64,000 nt of DNA from assembly GCA_025141015.1 (NCBI GenBank), contig CP081098.1:1990501-2054500 (forward strand). Direction: 5' to 3'. The stretch is from Rhodobacteraceae bacterium M382 (GTDB lineage Bacteria > Pseudomonadota > Alphaproteobacteria > Rhodobacterales > Rhodobacteraceae). Each line of letters starts with the position of its first letter. Position 1 is the stretch's first letter. Below, piece after piece: positions 17,363 to 26,219 of this stretch. Under the pieces are notes generated by a model that saw nothing but the letters and a program-made list of their open reading frames with translations, was not told where the DNA came from and did no database searches. The position numbers and the translations under genes are program-made.

Positions 17363-17707
17363 ATGGCTTTGACGACCCCGGAAGAACGAATTCTGAAAAC
17401 GGCTGATTTGCTTCGGTCGCTACAGGAGTCGATCAATAACCTGCGACAGCTGGCAGAAGACCTGCGTCGTCGGATGATGGCTGGGGAGGAAGCGGAACTG
17501 AACGAAACCAGTAAGGAAATGGCACGCGCGGAGACTTTGATCCGAACCTGCCAGAAAGTGGAGGCGTGCCTTGTTGAACAGCACGAAAGACAAGCCGGAA
17601 TTGTCCAGGGCGGATACGCCTTTGACCTTGACCGGGCTAGACTTGAAATCGGGTGCAAATTGGCTCGCATCCGCTCCTGCTGCGATCAGGGAAGAATTTC
17701 TGAATGA
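17363..17707 (+). CDS. GTA g1: small terminase-like protein
   Basis: The 114-residue, largely helical protein has long charged helices (about residues 5-75) and a C-terminal GGYAFDLDRARLEIGCKLARIR region typical of roseobacter g1 products. In RcGTA the g1 product is the small terminase that works with g2 in packaging. A GAGGTAGG Shine-Dalgarno precedes it. Its last 137 bp overlap the proposed start of g2 in another frame. Confidence 0.82.
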   Translation: MALTTPEERILKTADLLRSLQESINNLRQLAEDLRRRMMAGEEAELNETSKEMARAETLIRTCQKVEACLVEQHERQAGIVQGGYAFDLDRARLEIGCKLARIRSCCDQGRISE

Positions 17708-18986
17708 CCTAGGGGAGGGGGGGCTTAGGGCCCTCCCTTTTCTTTTTGAGTTCTGGGCCCTGCCGCATCAATTGCCACCTGACGGCGATTGGCGGGCCTG
17801 GGTGATCCTGGGCGGGCGCGGCGCAGGAAAGACGCGGGCAGGGGCCGAATGGGTCCGCTCGGTGGTTGAGGGGGCAATGCCGCTTGACCCTGGGCAAGCG
17901 CGTCGGTTGGCGCTGGTCGGTGAGACCTTTGATCAGGTTCGTGATGTCATGATCTTTGGGGACAGTGGGATCATGGCCTGTTCGCCATCGGATCGTAGGC
18001 CGCAATGGAAGGCGGGGGAGCGCAAGCTGATCTGGCCGAATGGAGCCGAAGCCCAAGCGTTCTCTGCCCATGATCCCGAAGGGTTGCGCGGGCCGCAATT
18101 TGATGCGGCCTGGGTGGACGAGCTGGCGAAATGGAAAAAGGGCGATGAGACTTGGGATATGTTGCAGTTCGCCCTGCGCCTGGGGGATCACCCCCGGGTG
18201 TGTGTCACCACCACGCCGCGAAATGTGAACGTTTTGAAGCGACTGTTGGAGGCTCCATCGACAGTTCAGACTCACGCTGCGACCGAAGCCAACCGGGCCA
18301 ATCTGGCCGCGAGTTTTCTGGACGAAGTGCGGGCACGATACGCCGGGACCCGATTAGGGCGGCAGGAGTTGGACGGTGTCCTGTTGGTCGATGCCGAAGG
18401 GGCACTGTGGCGCAGCGAGGCGTTGCAGAGCGCACAGGTGCGATCCGTTCCGGACCTGGATCGGGTTGTTGTCGCGTTGGACCCGTCAGTGAGCGGTAGC
18501 GCACAGGCGGATGCCTGTGGAATCGTTGTCGTGGGTGCGCAGACGCAGGGACCGCCGCAGGATTGGCGTGCGTTTGTGCTGGCAGACCGGACAGTGCAGG
18601 GGGTTGGCCCCACAGGTTGGGCCAAGGCGGCGATCGCTGCGATGGATGAATTCGATGCCGAACGGTTGGTGGCTGAGGTCAACCAGGGGGGGCAGCTGGT
18701 CGAAGAGGTCCTGCGACAGGTGGATCCGTTGGTTCCCTATAAGGGGGTACATGCCAGCCGAGGCAAAGCGGCCCGCGCGGAACCTGTGGCGGCGCTTTAT
18801 GAGCAGGGGCGTGTGCGCCATGTGGCGGGGTTGAGCGATCTGGAGGAACAGATGTGCCTGATGACGTCTCGGGGGTTTGAGGGACGCGGGTCACCGGATC
18901 GGGTGGATGCGTTGGTTTGGGCAATTCATGAATTGATGATTGCCCCGGCCAGCCAGTTTCGCAGGCCCCGGGTCCGGGTGTTGTGA
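17571..18986 (+). CDS. GTA g2: large terminase (packaging ATPase/nuclease)
   Basis: The 471-residue TerL has a Walker A motif GGRGAGKTRAG (about residues 81-91), a Walker B region ending in WVDELAKW, and an RNase-H-like nuclease domain (about 290-471) with VVALDPSVSG and VAEVNQGG. It pulls host DNA into the GTA head and cuts it by headful packaging. The TTG at 17571 gives the usual extended N-terminus before LPFLFEFWALPHQLPP; an internal start cannot be excluded. Confidence 0.92.
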   Translation: MLNSTKDKPELSRADTPLTLTGLDLKSGANWLASAPAAIREEFLNDLGEGGLRALPFLFEFWALPHQLPPDGDWRAWVILGGRGAGKTRAGAEWVRSVVEGAMPLDPGQARRLALVGETFDQVRDVMIFGDSGIMACSPSDRRPQWKAGERKLIWPNGAEAQAFSAHDPEGLRGPQFDAAWVDELAKWKKGDETWDMLQFALRLGDHPRVCVTTTPRNVNVLKRLLEAPSTVQTHAATEANRANLAASFLDEVRARYAGTRLGRQELDGVLLVDAEGALWRSEALQSAQVRSVPDLDRVVVALDPSVSGSAQADACGIVVVGAQTQGPPQDWRAFVLADRTVQGVGPTGWAKAAIAAMDEFDAERLVAEVNQGGQLVEEVLRQVDPLVPYKGVHASRGKAARAEPVAALYEQGRVRHVAGLSDLEEQMCLMTSRGFEGRGSPDRVDALVWAIHELMIAPASQFRRPRVRVL

Positions 18987-19200
18987 TCCTGTGATTGAGG
19001 TTCGCGGGCAACCGGCTGCATAGGGGCAGAGGCCCCGGAAGGTGGGCGTTTGCTTTGCATCACGAACATCCGGTTTCAGGTGTTGCTTTAGTTGCGAACG
19101 GTCTGTTTCCGGTTCTCGAACAATCATCAGCGATAACTCTCATCAACAGAAGGCCGGGTGGCGCGATTGGCGCGGCGGCGGGCAGATAGGAGCATCAGAC
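18987..19200. other. 214-bp spacer between g2 and g3
   Basis: The spacer holds no credible gene. A small GGGGC/GCCCC hairpin with a 4-nt loop (19022-19035) is visible, and AGGAG for g3 lies near the end (about 19188). Confidence 0.4.
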
Positions 19201-20388
19201 ATGGTATTCGATTTCTTGCGTCGTGGCAGCGAAAAGCAGGTGCCAGAGGCAAAGGCAAGTGCAACAGGTCCGGTGGTGGCATGGCATGGGACAGGGCGTG
19301 TGGCCTGGAGCCCGCGGGATGCGGTGTCGCTGACCCGGACGGGGTTTTCGGGAAATCCGGTGGGGTTTCGGTCGGTCAAGCTGATTGCCGAGGCCGCGGC
19401 CGCGCTTCCGTTGGTTTTGCAGGATCAGACGCAGCGGTTTGATACCCACCCGGTGTTGTCGCTGGTGAAACGTCCGAATGCGGCGCAGGGGCGGGCCGAG
19501 TTGCTGGAGTGTCTGTATGGGCAGTTGTTGCTGTCCGGCAATGCCTATGTTGAGGCGGTGGCCGGGGAGGCGGGGCTTCCGTTGGAACTGCATGTTCTGC
19601 GATCTGATCGCATGAGCGTGGTTCCGGGGGCGGATGGGTGGCCGGTGGCATATGAATATGCGGTGGGGGCGAAGAAACACCGTTTTGATGCCACCGGCCT
19701 GGTCTCTCCGATTTGCCATATCAAGAGCTTTCATCCGCAGGATGACCATTATGGGTTTTCGCCGATGCAGGCGGCGGCCATGGCGCTGGATGTGCATAAT
19801 GCGGCGTCGCGCTGGTCCAAGGCCTTGCTGGACAATGCGGCCCGACCATCGGGCGCGTTGGTTTGGAACGGCGGCGACGGCCAAGGGTTTATGGGCGACG
19901 ATCAGTTTCGCCGACTGAGCGATGAGATCGAGGCCAATTACCAAGGCGCGCGCAATGCCGGGCGGCCGATGGTGCTGGAAGGTGGATTGGATTGGAAGCC
20001 GATGGGCTTTTCCCCCAGCGATATGGAATTTCAGAAGACCAAGGAAGCGGCAGCGCGCGAGATCGCGTTGGCCTTTGGGGTGCCGCCGATGCTGTTGGGG
20101 ATTCAGGGGGATGCGACCTATGCCAATTATCAGGAGGCCAATCGGGCGTTTTATCGTCTGACGGTGCTGCCGTTGGCGACACGGGTGGCGGCCGCTTTGT
20201 CCGAGTGGGTGTCCGGGTTTACCGGAGAGCCGGTGGAATTGAAGCCTGATCTGGATCAGGTGTCGGCGTTGTCTGCCGAGCGAGATGCGCAATGGGCGCG
20301 CGTGGCGCAGGCGGATTTCCTGAGCCAGGCAGAAAAGCGGGCGCTGCTTGGGTTGCCGCCTTTGGGTGAGGCACATGCGGATGGCTGA
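19201..20388 (+). CDS. GTA g3: portal protein
   Basis: The 395-residue HK97-family portal protein has GNPVGFRSVKLIAEAAAALP near the N-terminus, GNAYVEAV, a helical stem region, and the GVPPMLLGIQGDATYANYQEA portal signature (about residues 296-316). It forms the dodecameric vertex through which DNA enters. ATG 19201 follows AGGAG; the open frame upstream to 19042 lacks family sequence. Confidence 0.94.
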   Translation: MVFDFLRRGSEKQVPEAKASATGPVVAWHGTGRVAWSPRDAVSLTRTGFSGNPVGFRSVKLIAEAAAALPLVLQDQTQRFDTHPVLSLVKRPNAAQGRAELLECLYGQLLLSGNAYVEAVAGEAGLPLELHVLRSDRMSVVPGADGWPVAYEYAVGAKKHRFDATGLVSPICHIKSFHPQDDHYGFSPMQAAAMALDVHNAASRWSKALLDNAARPSGALVWNGGDGQGFMGDDQFRRLSDEIEANYQGARNAGRPMVLEGGLDWKPMGFSPSDMEFQKTKEAAAREIALAFGVPPMLLGIQGDATYANYQEANRAFYRLTVLPLATRVAAALSEWVSGFTGEPVELKPDLDQVSALSAERDAQWARVAQADFLSQAEKRALLGLPPLGEAHADG

Positions 20389-20605
20389 TGGACAGGGGTA
20401 TCCGCCGTTCGAATGCGCTCCCGGGCTTAGATTGGCGGCTCATGAACGGGTCAGCCAGATCCATCATGACAATATCAACCGTCGGCTGGATCGGATCGAA
20501 GAGCTGATGGAGCGGCTGGAAAAGCGTCTGTGGCTGACGGTTTATGGCGTGGTCGCGGCAATTCTGGCGCAGGCATTCCAGTCAATTCTGGTCGCGGCGC
20601 AATGA
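20375..20605 (+). CDS. GTA g3.5: small membrane/coiled protein
   Basis: The 76-residue protein (or 74 from ATG 20381) has an amphipathic helix with IEELMERLEKRL and a C-terminal hydrophobic helix. It overlaps the end of g3 and the first candidate start of g4. RcGTA carries a small gene at this place (between portal and protease), needed for particle production; its molecular role is not visible here. Confidence 0.8.
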   Translation: MRMADGQGYPPFECAPGLRLAAHERVSQIHHDNINRRLDRIEELMERLEKRLWLTVYGVVAAILAQAFQSILVAAQ

Positions 20606-20631
20606 AATCAAAGGGGTGTGAGGAGTTTCTC

Positions 20632-21189
20632 ATGGAGTACGATACAGGCCTGGAGCATAAATTTGCGCGGTTCGGCGACGGGATTCAGGTGGACGATAAT
20701 GCGGTGATCCAGGGCTATGCCAGCGTGTTTGGTGAAGCTGATCAAGGCGGCGATATTGTCCAAAAGGGTGCCTATGCTGCGTCGATCAAGGCGCTGGAAT
20801 CCAAAGGCGCGCGGGTCAAGATGTTGTGGCAGCATGACCCCGCCCAACCCATTGGGGTCTGGGACGAGGTGCGCGAGGATACACGCGGGTTGTGGGTCAA
20901 GGGACGGCTGCTGGAAAGCACGCAAAAAGGGCGTGAGGCGGCTGCGTTGATCGGGGCCGGCGCGATCGACGGGTTGTCGATTGGTTATCGGACAACAAAA
21001 GCCAGCAAGACCGACAAGGGCCAGCGGCTTTTGAGTGAACTGGAACTTTGGGAAGTGTCTCTTGTGACGTTTCCGATGCTTCCCAGTGCGCGGGTGGCGG
21101 CAAAGGGAGCTCATGCAGAGTTCGATGACGCCTGGCGCAGCATAGCCGCGGTGTTGAACGATGCCCGGCAGGAACTGGCGCGACGGTAA
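20632..21189 (+). CDS. GTA g4: prohead protease
   Basis: The 185-residue HK97-type (U35) prohead protease has IQGYASVFGEADQGGD, the catalytic His in MLWQHDP, and the catalytic Ser in IDGLSIGYRT. It trims the major capsid N-terminus during head maturation. ATG 20632 follows GAGGAG and gives the family N-terminus; ATG 20602, overlapping the g3.5 stop, adds 10 residues. Confidence 0.92.
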   Translation: MEYDTGLEHKFARFGDGIQVDDNAVIQGYASVFGEADQGGDIVQKGAYAASIKALESKGARVKMLWQHDPAQPIGVWDEVREDTRGLWVKGRLLESTQKGREAAALIGAGAIDGLSIGYRTTKASKTDKGQRLLSELELWEVSLVTFPMLPSARVAAKGAHAEFDDAWRSIAAVLNDARQELARR

Positions 21190-21222
21190 GCGCCCAAACC
21201 CACCCAGAACAGGAAAATGCTG

Positions 21223-22401
21223 ATGAGCAAGACCGACCAACCGGCCTTGGCCGGAGAAGGTGCGCCCCTGGTTCAGGAGGTGAAGCAGGCGATGACCGGC
21301 TTCGTTCATGAATTCAAGGGCTTCCAAGATGAAATTGAATTGAAACTTCAACAGCAAGAAGAGCGACTGACCATGCTGGATCGTAAATCTCAAATCGCGG
21401 CACGTCCGCATCTGGCCACTTCTATTGACGATGGTGCTCCGCATCAGAAGGCGTTTGATGCGTATCTGCGCTCAGGTGACGACGACGGTCTGCGTGGCCT
21501 GGAAATCGAAGGCAAATCCATGTCGTCGACCGTCAATAGCGACGGCGGATATCTGGTGGATGCCCAGACATCGGAAGTTGTGAAATCGGTGCTGTATTCG
21601 TCGGCGTCGATCCGTTCGATCGCATCGGTGGTGAACGTCGAGGCGACATCATATGACGTGCTGATTGATCATACTGATGTGGGCGCAGGATGGGCCACCG
21701 AAACGGGGGCTACCGCAGAGACGGGAACGCCGTCGATTGATCGGATTTCCATTCCTCTGCACGAACTGTCGGCCCTGCCCAAAGCGTCACAGCGCCTGTT
21801 GGATGACAGTGCATTCGATATCGAAGGTTGGTTGGCGGGTCGCATTGCAGAGAAATTTGCCCGTGCCGAGGCGGCGGCATTCATCACTGGGGATGGGACT
21901 GACAAGCCGCGCGGCTTTTTGGACCACCCAGCGGTGGATGATGCGGTTTGGACCTGGGGCAATCTGGGGTATGTGCCGACCGGTATTGCCGGCGATGTGG
22001 ATGGCGATGCCATTGTTGAGCTGGTTTATGCGCTTGGTGCGCAATACCGGGCCAATGGCAGCTTTGTCATGAATTCCAAGACCGCCGGACATATCCGCAA
22101 ACTGAAGGATGCCGATGGTCGTTTCCTGTGGTCTGACGGGCTTGCGGCAGGCGAACCGGCGCGTCTGATGGGCTATCCAGTGCTGATTGCCGAAGACATG
22201 CCCGATGCTGCCACCGACAGCTATTCGATCGCATTTGGTGATTTTGCGGCTGGTTACACGGTGGCAGAGCGCCCTGATCTGCGCGTGCTGCGCGATCCGT
22301 TCAGCGCCAAGCCACACGTGTTGTTCTATGCAACCAAACGCGTGGGCGGTGATGTCAGCGACTTTGCAGCCATCAAGCTTCTGAAATTCGGCACCGTCTA
22401 A
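21223..22401 (+). CDS. GTA g5: major capsid protein (HK97 fold)
   Basis: The 392-residue protein has an N-terminal helical scaffold-like delta domain (about 1-105, coiled around EIELKLQQQEERL) that g4 should remove. The HK97-fold capsid follows, with MSSTVNSDGGYLV, ATETGATAETGTP and a PRGFLD stretch. ATG 21223 is better spaced from the AGGA Shine-Dalgarno than ATG 21217. It builds the small GTA head. Confidence 0.94.
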   Translation: MSKTDQPALAGEGAPLVQEVKQAMTGFVHEFKGFQDEIELKLQQQEERLTMLDRKSQIAARPHLATSIDDGAPHQKAFDAYLRSGDDDGLRGLEIEGKSMSSTVNSDGGYLVDAQTSEVVKSVLYSSASIRSIASVVNVEATSYDVLIDHTDVGAGWATETGATAETGTPSIDRISIPLHELSALPKASQRLLDDSAFDIEGWLAGRIAEKFARAEAAAFITGDGTDKPRGFLDHPAVDDAVWTWGNLGYVPTGIAGDVDGDAIVELVYALGAQYRANGSFVMNSKTAGHIRKLKDADGRFLWSDGLAAGEPARLMGYPVLIAEDMPDAATDSYSIAFGDFAAGYTVAERPDLRVLRDPFSAKPHVLFYATKRVGGDVSDFAAIKLLKFGTV

Positions 22402-22576
22402 AGGCGCCGGATCGTGGGGCCCTGCGACGGGTCCTGCGGTGTGGGCAGGCACCGGATGAAACCTCTGCGTTGTCTAGCTGCTCCCCTCCGTCCGAGCGAC
22501 GCAGGGCGCGGTGGCTGCCCGCTCAATCTTTGACAGTTAAGCGGCCCGGAGGGGTCCGAGCTTGCGGAGTGAATGG
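22402..22576 (+). other. Structured spacer between capsid gene g5 and g6
   Basis: The 175-bp gap is the only long spacer inside the head-tail part after g3. CCCCTCCG (22483-22490) can pair with CGGAGGGG (22547-22554), enclosing a smaller GGGC/GCCC hairpin. No T-run follows. It could help set the excess of capsid over connector protein by mRNA processing or partial termination. Confidence 0.4.
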
Positions 22577-23191
22577 ATGATGTTGACCGAAGAAACCACC
22601 GTGCCGGACATTGCGTTGCCGGTGGACCAGTTCAAGGCGCATTTGCGGCTGGGAACCGGGTTTGGTGAAGACACGCTTCAGAATGGTGTCCTGAATGGCT
22701 TCTTGCGGGCCGCCATCGTGGCGATTGAAGCACGGATCGGCAAGGTTCTGATTTCGAGGGCGTTCACCTGGAAAATTCATGCCTGGCGCGACCGGGCGGG
22801 TGAGATCCTGCCAGTCGCACCGGTATCGGTGGTGAACGCTGTGGTGATGACCGACGGCGGCGGGACCGAGACAGTGCTGGATGCGGCACTATACCGGCTG
22901 GCAGAAGATAGCCAGTCGCCAAGAATTCGGCCCACGGGCACGCTTTTGCCTGCAATTTCGCCCGGCGGAACTGTGCGGATCGACGTCATCGCAGGCATGG
23001 CAGAGGATTGGGGCGGCCTGCCGGCCGATCTGGGTCAGGCCGTGCTGCTGCTGGCGGCGCATTATTATGAATACCGCAATGAGACCGCGCTGAGCGATGG
23101 GTGCATGCCCTTTGGCGTCACGAGCCTGATTCAGCGGTATCGGACCATGCGGATTTCTGTCGGACGGGGTTTGGCGGGAGTGATGCAATGA
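22577..23191 (+). CDS. GTA g6: head-tail connector (adaptor) protein
   Basis: The 204-residue protein resembles phage DNA-packaging/head-tail connector proteins of the phiE125 gp8 type: LPVDQFKAHLRLG near the start, paired repeats with IEARIGKVLISRAFTW, and DLGQAVLLLAAHYYEYRNE. It should sit under the portal as adaptor Ad1. The ATG pair at 22577 fits a GGAG; a TTG 15 bp earlier is possible. It overlaps g7 by ATGA. Confidence 0.85.
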   Translation: MMLTEETTVPDIALPVDQFKAHLRLGTGFGEDTLQNGVLNGFLRAAIVAIEARIGKVLISRAFTWKIHAWRDRAGEILPVAPVSVVNAVVMTDGGGTETVLDAALYRLAEDSQSPRIRPTGTLLPAISPGGTVRIDVIAGMAEDWGGLPADLGQAVLLLAAHYYEYRNETALSDGCMPFGVTSLIQRYRTMRISVGRGLAGVMQ

Positions 23192-23526
23192 AACCACCGC
23201 ATCTGAACCGCAAGTTGGTCCTGGAGGGCGCTGTGCGCACCGCCGACGGTGCTGGGGGTTTCGTTCAAAGCTGGCAAGCCCTGGGCACTCATTGGGCCGC
23301 TGTGGAGCCGCGTACGGGGCGAGAGCGGGCCCGGGGAGAGTATGCGGTGTCGTCCATGAGTTATCGGGTGATTGTGCGCGCGGCTCCGATGGGGTCGATA
23401 GCCCGACCCAGCCCGGATCAGCGGTTTCGCGAAGGCAATCGTGTCTTTGTCATCCGGGCCATCGCGGAACGCGACCCCGGGGGGCGGTATCTAATTTGTT
23501 TCACGGATGAAGAGGTGGCGGCATGA
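23188..23526 (+). CDS. GTA g7: head-tail joining / stopper protein
   Basis: The 112-residue protein is of the phage head-tail joining (SPP1 gp16/HK97 gp10-like) type: GAVRTADGAGGFVQSWQ, EPRTGRERARGEYAVSSMSYRV, and a final IRAIAERDPGGRYLICFTDEE. It bridges adaptor and tail terminator. ATGA overlaps couple it to both g6 and g8. Confidence 0.85.
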   Translation: MKPPHLNRKLVLEGAVRTADGAGGFVQSWQALGTHWAAVEPRTGRERARGEYAVSSMSYRVIVRAAPMGSIARPSPDQRFREGNRVFVIRAIAERDPGGRYLICFTDEEVAA

Positions 23527-23936
23527 GTTACGGCGTTGCAGCAGCGCTGCAGGAAGCTGTGTATCAGCATTTGTTGGCCGATGCGGGAGTAAGCGCGTTG
23601 GTTGGGACGGCGATCTATGATGCGCTTCCCGCGGGCACATTGCCCGAAACCTATGTGACCCTGGGCCCTGAGGATGCGCGGGATCGCTCGGATGGAACCG
23701 GAGCGGGGGCCGAGCATCGGTTCACGGTCACGGTGACCACCACTGCGGCGGGCTTTGCCGGTGCCAAGGATTTGGCTGCGGCCATTTGCGATGCGTTGAT
23801 TGACGCGGACCTGATTTTAAGCCGGGGGAGCCTGGTGGGGCTGTGGTTCGACCGGGCAGTGGCTGCACGTGTTGGAACCGGCGGCACGCTTCGCACGATC
23901 ACGCAGCGCTTTCGCGCCCGCGTGGAAGACAACTGA
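23523..23936 (+). CDS. GTA g8: tail terminator (DUF3168)
   Basis: The 137-residue DUF3168 protein has ALQEAVYQHLLADAGVSALVG at its N-terminus and a conserved RFTVTVTT strand. It caps the tail tube at the head-proximal end. It overlaps g7 by ATGA and is followed by 37 bp with a separate GGAG for g9. Confidence 0.88.
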   Translation: MSYGVAAALQEAVYQHLLADAGVSALVGTAIYDALPAGTLPETYVTLGPEDARDRSDGTGAGAEHRFTVTVTTTAAGFAGAKDLAAAICDALIDADLILSRGSLVGLWFDRAVAARVGTGGTLRTITQRFRARVEDN

Positions 23937-23973
23937 ACTTTTTCAATTTTCGCTTAACAATCGGAGAAACGAT

Positions 23974-24387
23974 ATGGCTGCTCAAAACGGCAAGGACCTG
24001 TTGGTCAAAGTGGATATGACCGGTGGGGGTCTTTTTGAAACCATTGCGGGGCTGCGTGCAACGCGGGTGAGCTTTAACGCGGAGAGCGTGGATGTCACCA
24101 GTCTGGAAAGCCAGGGCGGTTGGCGTGAGCTGCTGTCCGGTGCTGGCGTGAAATCGGCGGCGATTTCCGGTTCCGGTGTCTTCAAGGATGCAGGCACAGA
24201 CGAACGAGCGCGTCAGCTGTTCTTTGATGGGGAAACGCCTGCGTTTCAGGTGATCATCCCGGATTTTGGCATTGTCGAAGGCGCATTTCAGGTGACGGCT
24301 CTGGAATATGCCGGCAGCCACAATGGCGAAGCCACCTATGAATTGTCGATGGCCAGCGCCGGGGCGCTGAGCTTTACCGCGGTGTAA
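23974..24387 (+). CDS. GTA g9: major tail tube protein
   Basis: The 137-residue protein begins MAAQNGKDLLVKVD and has FNAESVDVTSLESQGGWRELL-like and GDGVFKDA-like tail-tube strands with YELSMASAGAL at the end. It polymerises into the GTA tail tube. It has its own Shine-Dalgarno (TCGGAG), as expected for an abundant product. Confidence 0.92.
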   Translation: MAAQNGKDLLVKVDMTGGGLFETIAGLRATRVSFNAESVDVTSLESQGGWRELLSGAGVKSAAISGSGVFKDAGTDERARQLFFDGETPAFQVIIPDFGIVEGAFQVTALEYAGSHNGEATYELSMASAGALSFTAV

Positions 24388-24390
24388 GCC

Positions 24391-24708
24391 ATGACCAATC
24401 CGTGGAGGGGAGAGGTGGCTTTGACCATCGATGGGCAGCAGCGGGTTTTGAAACTGACTCTCGGGGCGTTGGCCGAGCTGGAACAGGAATTGGCGACCGG
24501 ATCCCTGGTCGAGCTGGTTCAGCGGTTCGAGGGTGGAGGTTTCTCATCGGGTGATGTGCTGGCCCTGATCCGCGCTGGATTGCGCGGAAGCGGGGTCGAT
24601 CAAGCGGTGGATTTGATGCAGGCGGACATCGCCGGGGGGCCGTTGGCAGCGGCCCGGGCAGCAGCAGAGCTGTTGGCGCGGGCTTTCATGCTGCCGGAAG
24701 GGCCATGA
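24391..24708 (+). CDS. GTA g10: tail assembly chaperone
   Basis: The 105-residue protein begins MTNPWRGEVALTIDGQQRVLKLTLGALAELE, which is the gene transfer agent family/GTA_TAC-like pattern. It is followed with an ATGA overlap by g10.1, the usual two-chaperone arrangement before the tape measure gene. Probably a non-structural chaperone for tape measure and tube assembly. Confidence 0.85.
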   Translation: MTNPWRGEVALTIDGQQRVLKLTLGALAELEQELATGSLVELVQRFEGGGFSSGDVLALIRAGLRGSGVDQAVDLMQADIAGGPLAAARAAAELLARAFMLPEGP

Positions 24709-24923
24709 GCCGGTTTGACTGGCCCGCGTTGATGCGGGCCGGGATCCAGTTCCTGCGGCTGACGCCGGAACAGTTCTGGGCGCTGACCCCAGCCGAACTG
24801 AAGCTGATGCTGGGTCAGGCGGCCGGAAAGGCACCGATGGGACGGGATGGATTGAACGCGCTGTTGGCCGCCTATCCCGACAGGGGACCAGCCGGTCCCG
24901 AACAAGGAGATGACGATGAGTGA
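24705..24923 (+). CDS. GTA g10.1: small tail assembly chaperone
   Basis: The 72-residue protein has FDWPALMRAGIQFLRLTPEQFWALTPAEL, the phage_TAC (rcc01693/DUF2376-type) signature. It overlaps g10 by ATGA and g11 by 8 bp. Here the second chaperone is a separate gene, unlike the G/GT frameshift pair in the prophage of this window. Confidence 0.85.
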   Translation: MSRFDWPALMRAGIQFLRLTPEQFWALTPAELKLMLGQAAGKAPMGRDGLNALLAAYPDRGPAGPEQGDDDE

Positions 24924-25575
24924 TCAGGAAGCAATGGGCGATCTGGAGGACCAGGGAGCGGCGTTGTCGGATACGCTGGCTGATGCGACTGCGATGGCGG
25001 CGGGGTTCAATGGTGAATTGCAACGCATTCGCGAAGCCTTTGCGACAACCAGCCGTGACGCCTTGGCCTTGGAACATGGGTTGTCCCGTGGATTGAGGCG
25101 GGCGTTGGATGGCGTCGTCTTTGATGGGATGAAATTGTCAGATGCGCTCGAAACTGTGGCGCGGTCGATGATCAACGCCACCTACTCGGCAGCGGTGCGA
25201 CCCGTCACGGACCATTTGGGCGGGTTGTTGGCCAATGGGGTCACCAGCGTCGTGCAGGGCGTGTTGCCGTTTGCTGACGGTGGGTCCTTTTCCCAGGGGC
25301 GGGTGATGCCGTTTGCAAATGGGGGGGTGGTGAGCGGTCCTGTGACCTTTCCGATGCGCGGAGGCATGGGGTTGATGGGCGAGGCTGGACCCGAGGCAAT
25401 CATGCCACTGACACGGGGGGCTGACGGAAGGCTGGGCGTACGGGCGCAGGGTGGCGGTGCCGTGAACGTAGTTATGAATATCTCGACGCCCGATGTTCAG
25501 GGGTTCAACCGCAGCCAGGGGCAGATTGCAGCACAGATGAGCCGGGCCTTGGGTCGGGCCAATCGTAATCGGTGA
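24916..25575 (+). CDS. GTA g11: tape measure protein
   Basis: The 219-residue protein is short for a tape measure, matching the short GTA tail. It has an N-terminal helical part, FADGGSFSQGRVMPFANGGVVSGPV-like glycine loops and the MGEAGPEAIMPLTRG motif (about 156-170) found in tape measure C-termini. ATG 24916 is spaced correctly from GGAG; ATG 24910 is adjacent to it. Confidence 0.9.
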   Translation: MSDQEAMGDLEDQGAALSDTLADATAMAAGFNGELQRIREAFATTSRDALALEHGLSRGLRRALDGVVFDGMKLSDALETVARSMINATYSAAVRPVTDHLGGLLANGVTSVVQGVLPFADGGSFSQGRVMPFANGGVVSGPVTFPMRGGMGLMGEAGPEAIMPLTRGADGRLGVRAQGGGAVNVVMNISTPDVQGFNRSQGQIAAQMSRALGRANRNR

Positions 25576-25586
25576 AGGAGCACGCC

Positions 25587-26219
25587 ATGAATTTTCACGA
25601 TGTCAGATTTCCGGCTTCTCTGAGCTTTGGCTCGGTCGGGGGACCGGAGCGGCGCACGGACGTCGTCACGTTGGCCAATGGATTCGAGGAGCGTAACACG
25701 CCCTGGGCGCATTCACGTCGCCGCTATGATGCGGGCGTGGGAATGCGATCGCTGGATGATGTCGAAACGCTGATCTCTTTTTTCGAGGCGCGTCAGGGGC
25801 AGCTTTTTGGATTTCGCTGGAAAGACTGGGCGGATTTCAAATCTGGCCGCGCGTCTGGCGACATTGCTTATGACGATCAGGTGATTGGGATGGGGGACGG
25901 TACGACAACCGTGTTCCAGTTGACCAAAACCTATCGGTCGGGTGTGTTCACCTATACCCGCCCGATTGTCAAACCTGCGGTCGGGACGGTTCGGGTTGGG
26001 ATCGAGCAGGACGAATTGCGTGACGGGGTCGAATATGAGGTCGATGCAACATCTGGTTTGATCACCTTCGACCAACCGCCACAAGAGACCATGGTCATTA
26101 CGGCGGGGTTCGAATTTGACGTTCCAGTGCGCTTTGATACCGACCGTATCCAAACCAGTGTTGCCAGCTTTCAAGCCGGTGACGTTCCCAATGTGCCAGT
26201 TGTGGAGGTGCGGGTCTGA
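25587..26219 (+). CDS. GTA g12: distal tail protein (DUF2460)
   Basis: The 210-residue DUF2460 protein begins MNFHDVRFP and has FRWKDWADFKS and a GLITFDQPP strand. It forms the ring at the end of the tail tube and joins it to the hub. AAGGAG precedes ATG 25587; its stop overlaps the g13 start. Confidence 0.92.
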   Translation: MNFHDVRFPASLSFGSVGGPERRTDVVTLANGFEERNTPWAHSRRRYDAGVGMRSLDDVETLISFFEARQGQLFGFRWKDWADFKSGRASGDIAYDDQVIGMGDGTTTVFQLTKTYRSGVFTYTRPIVKPAVGTVRVGIEQDELRDGVEYEVDATSGLITFDQPPQETMVITAGFEFDVPVRFDTDRIQTSVASFQAGDVPNVPVVEVRV

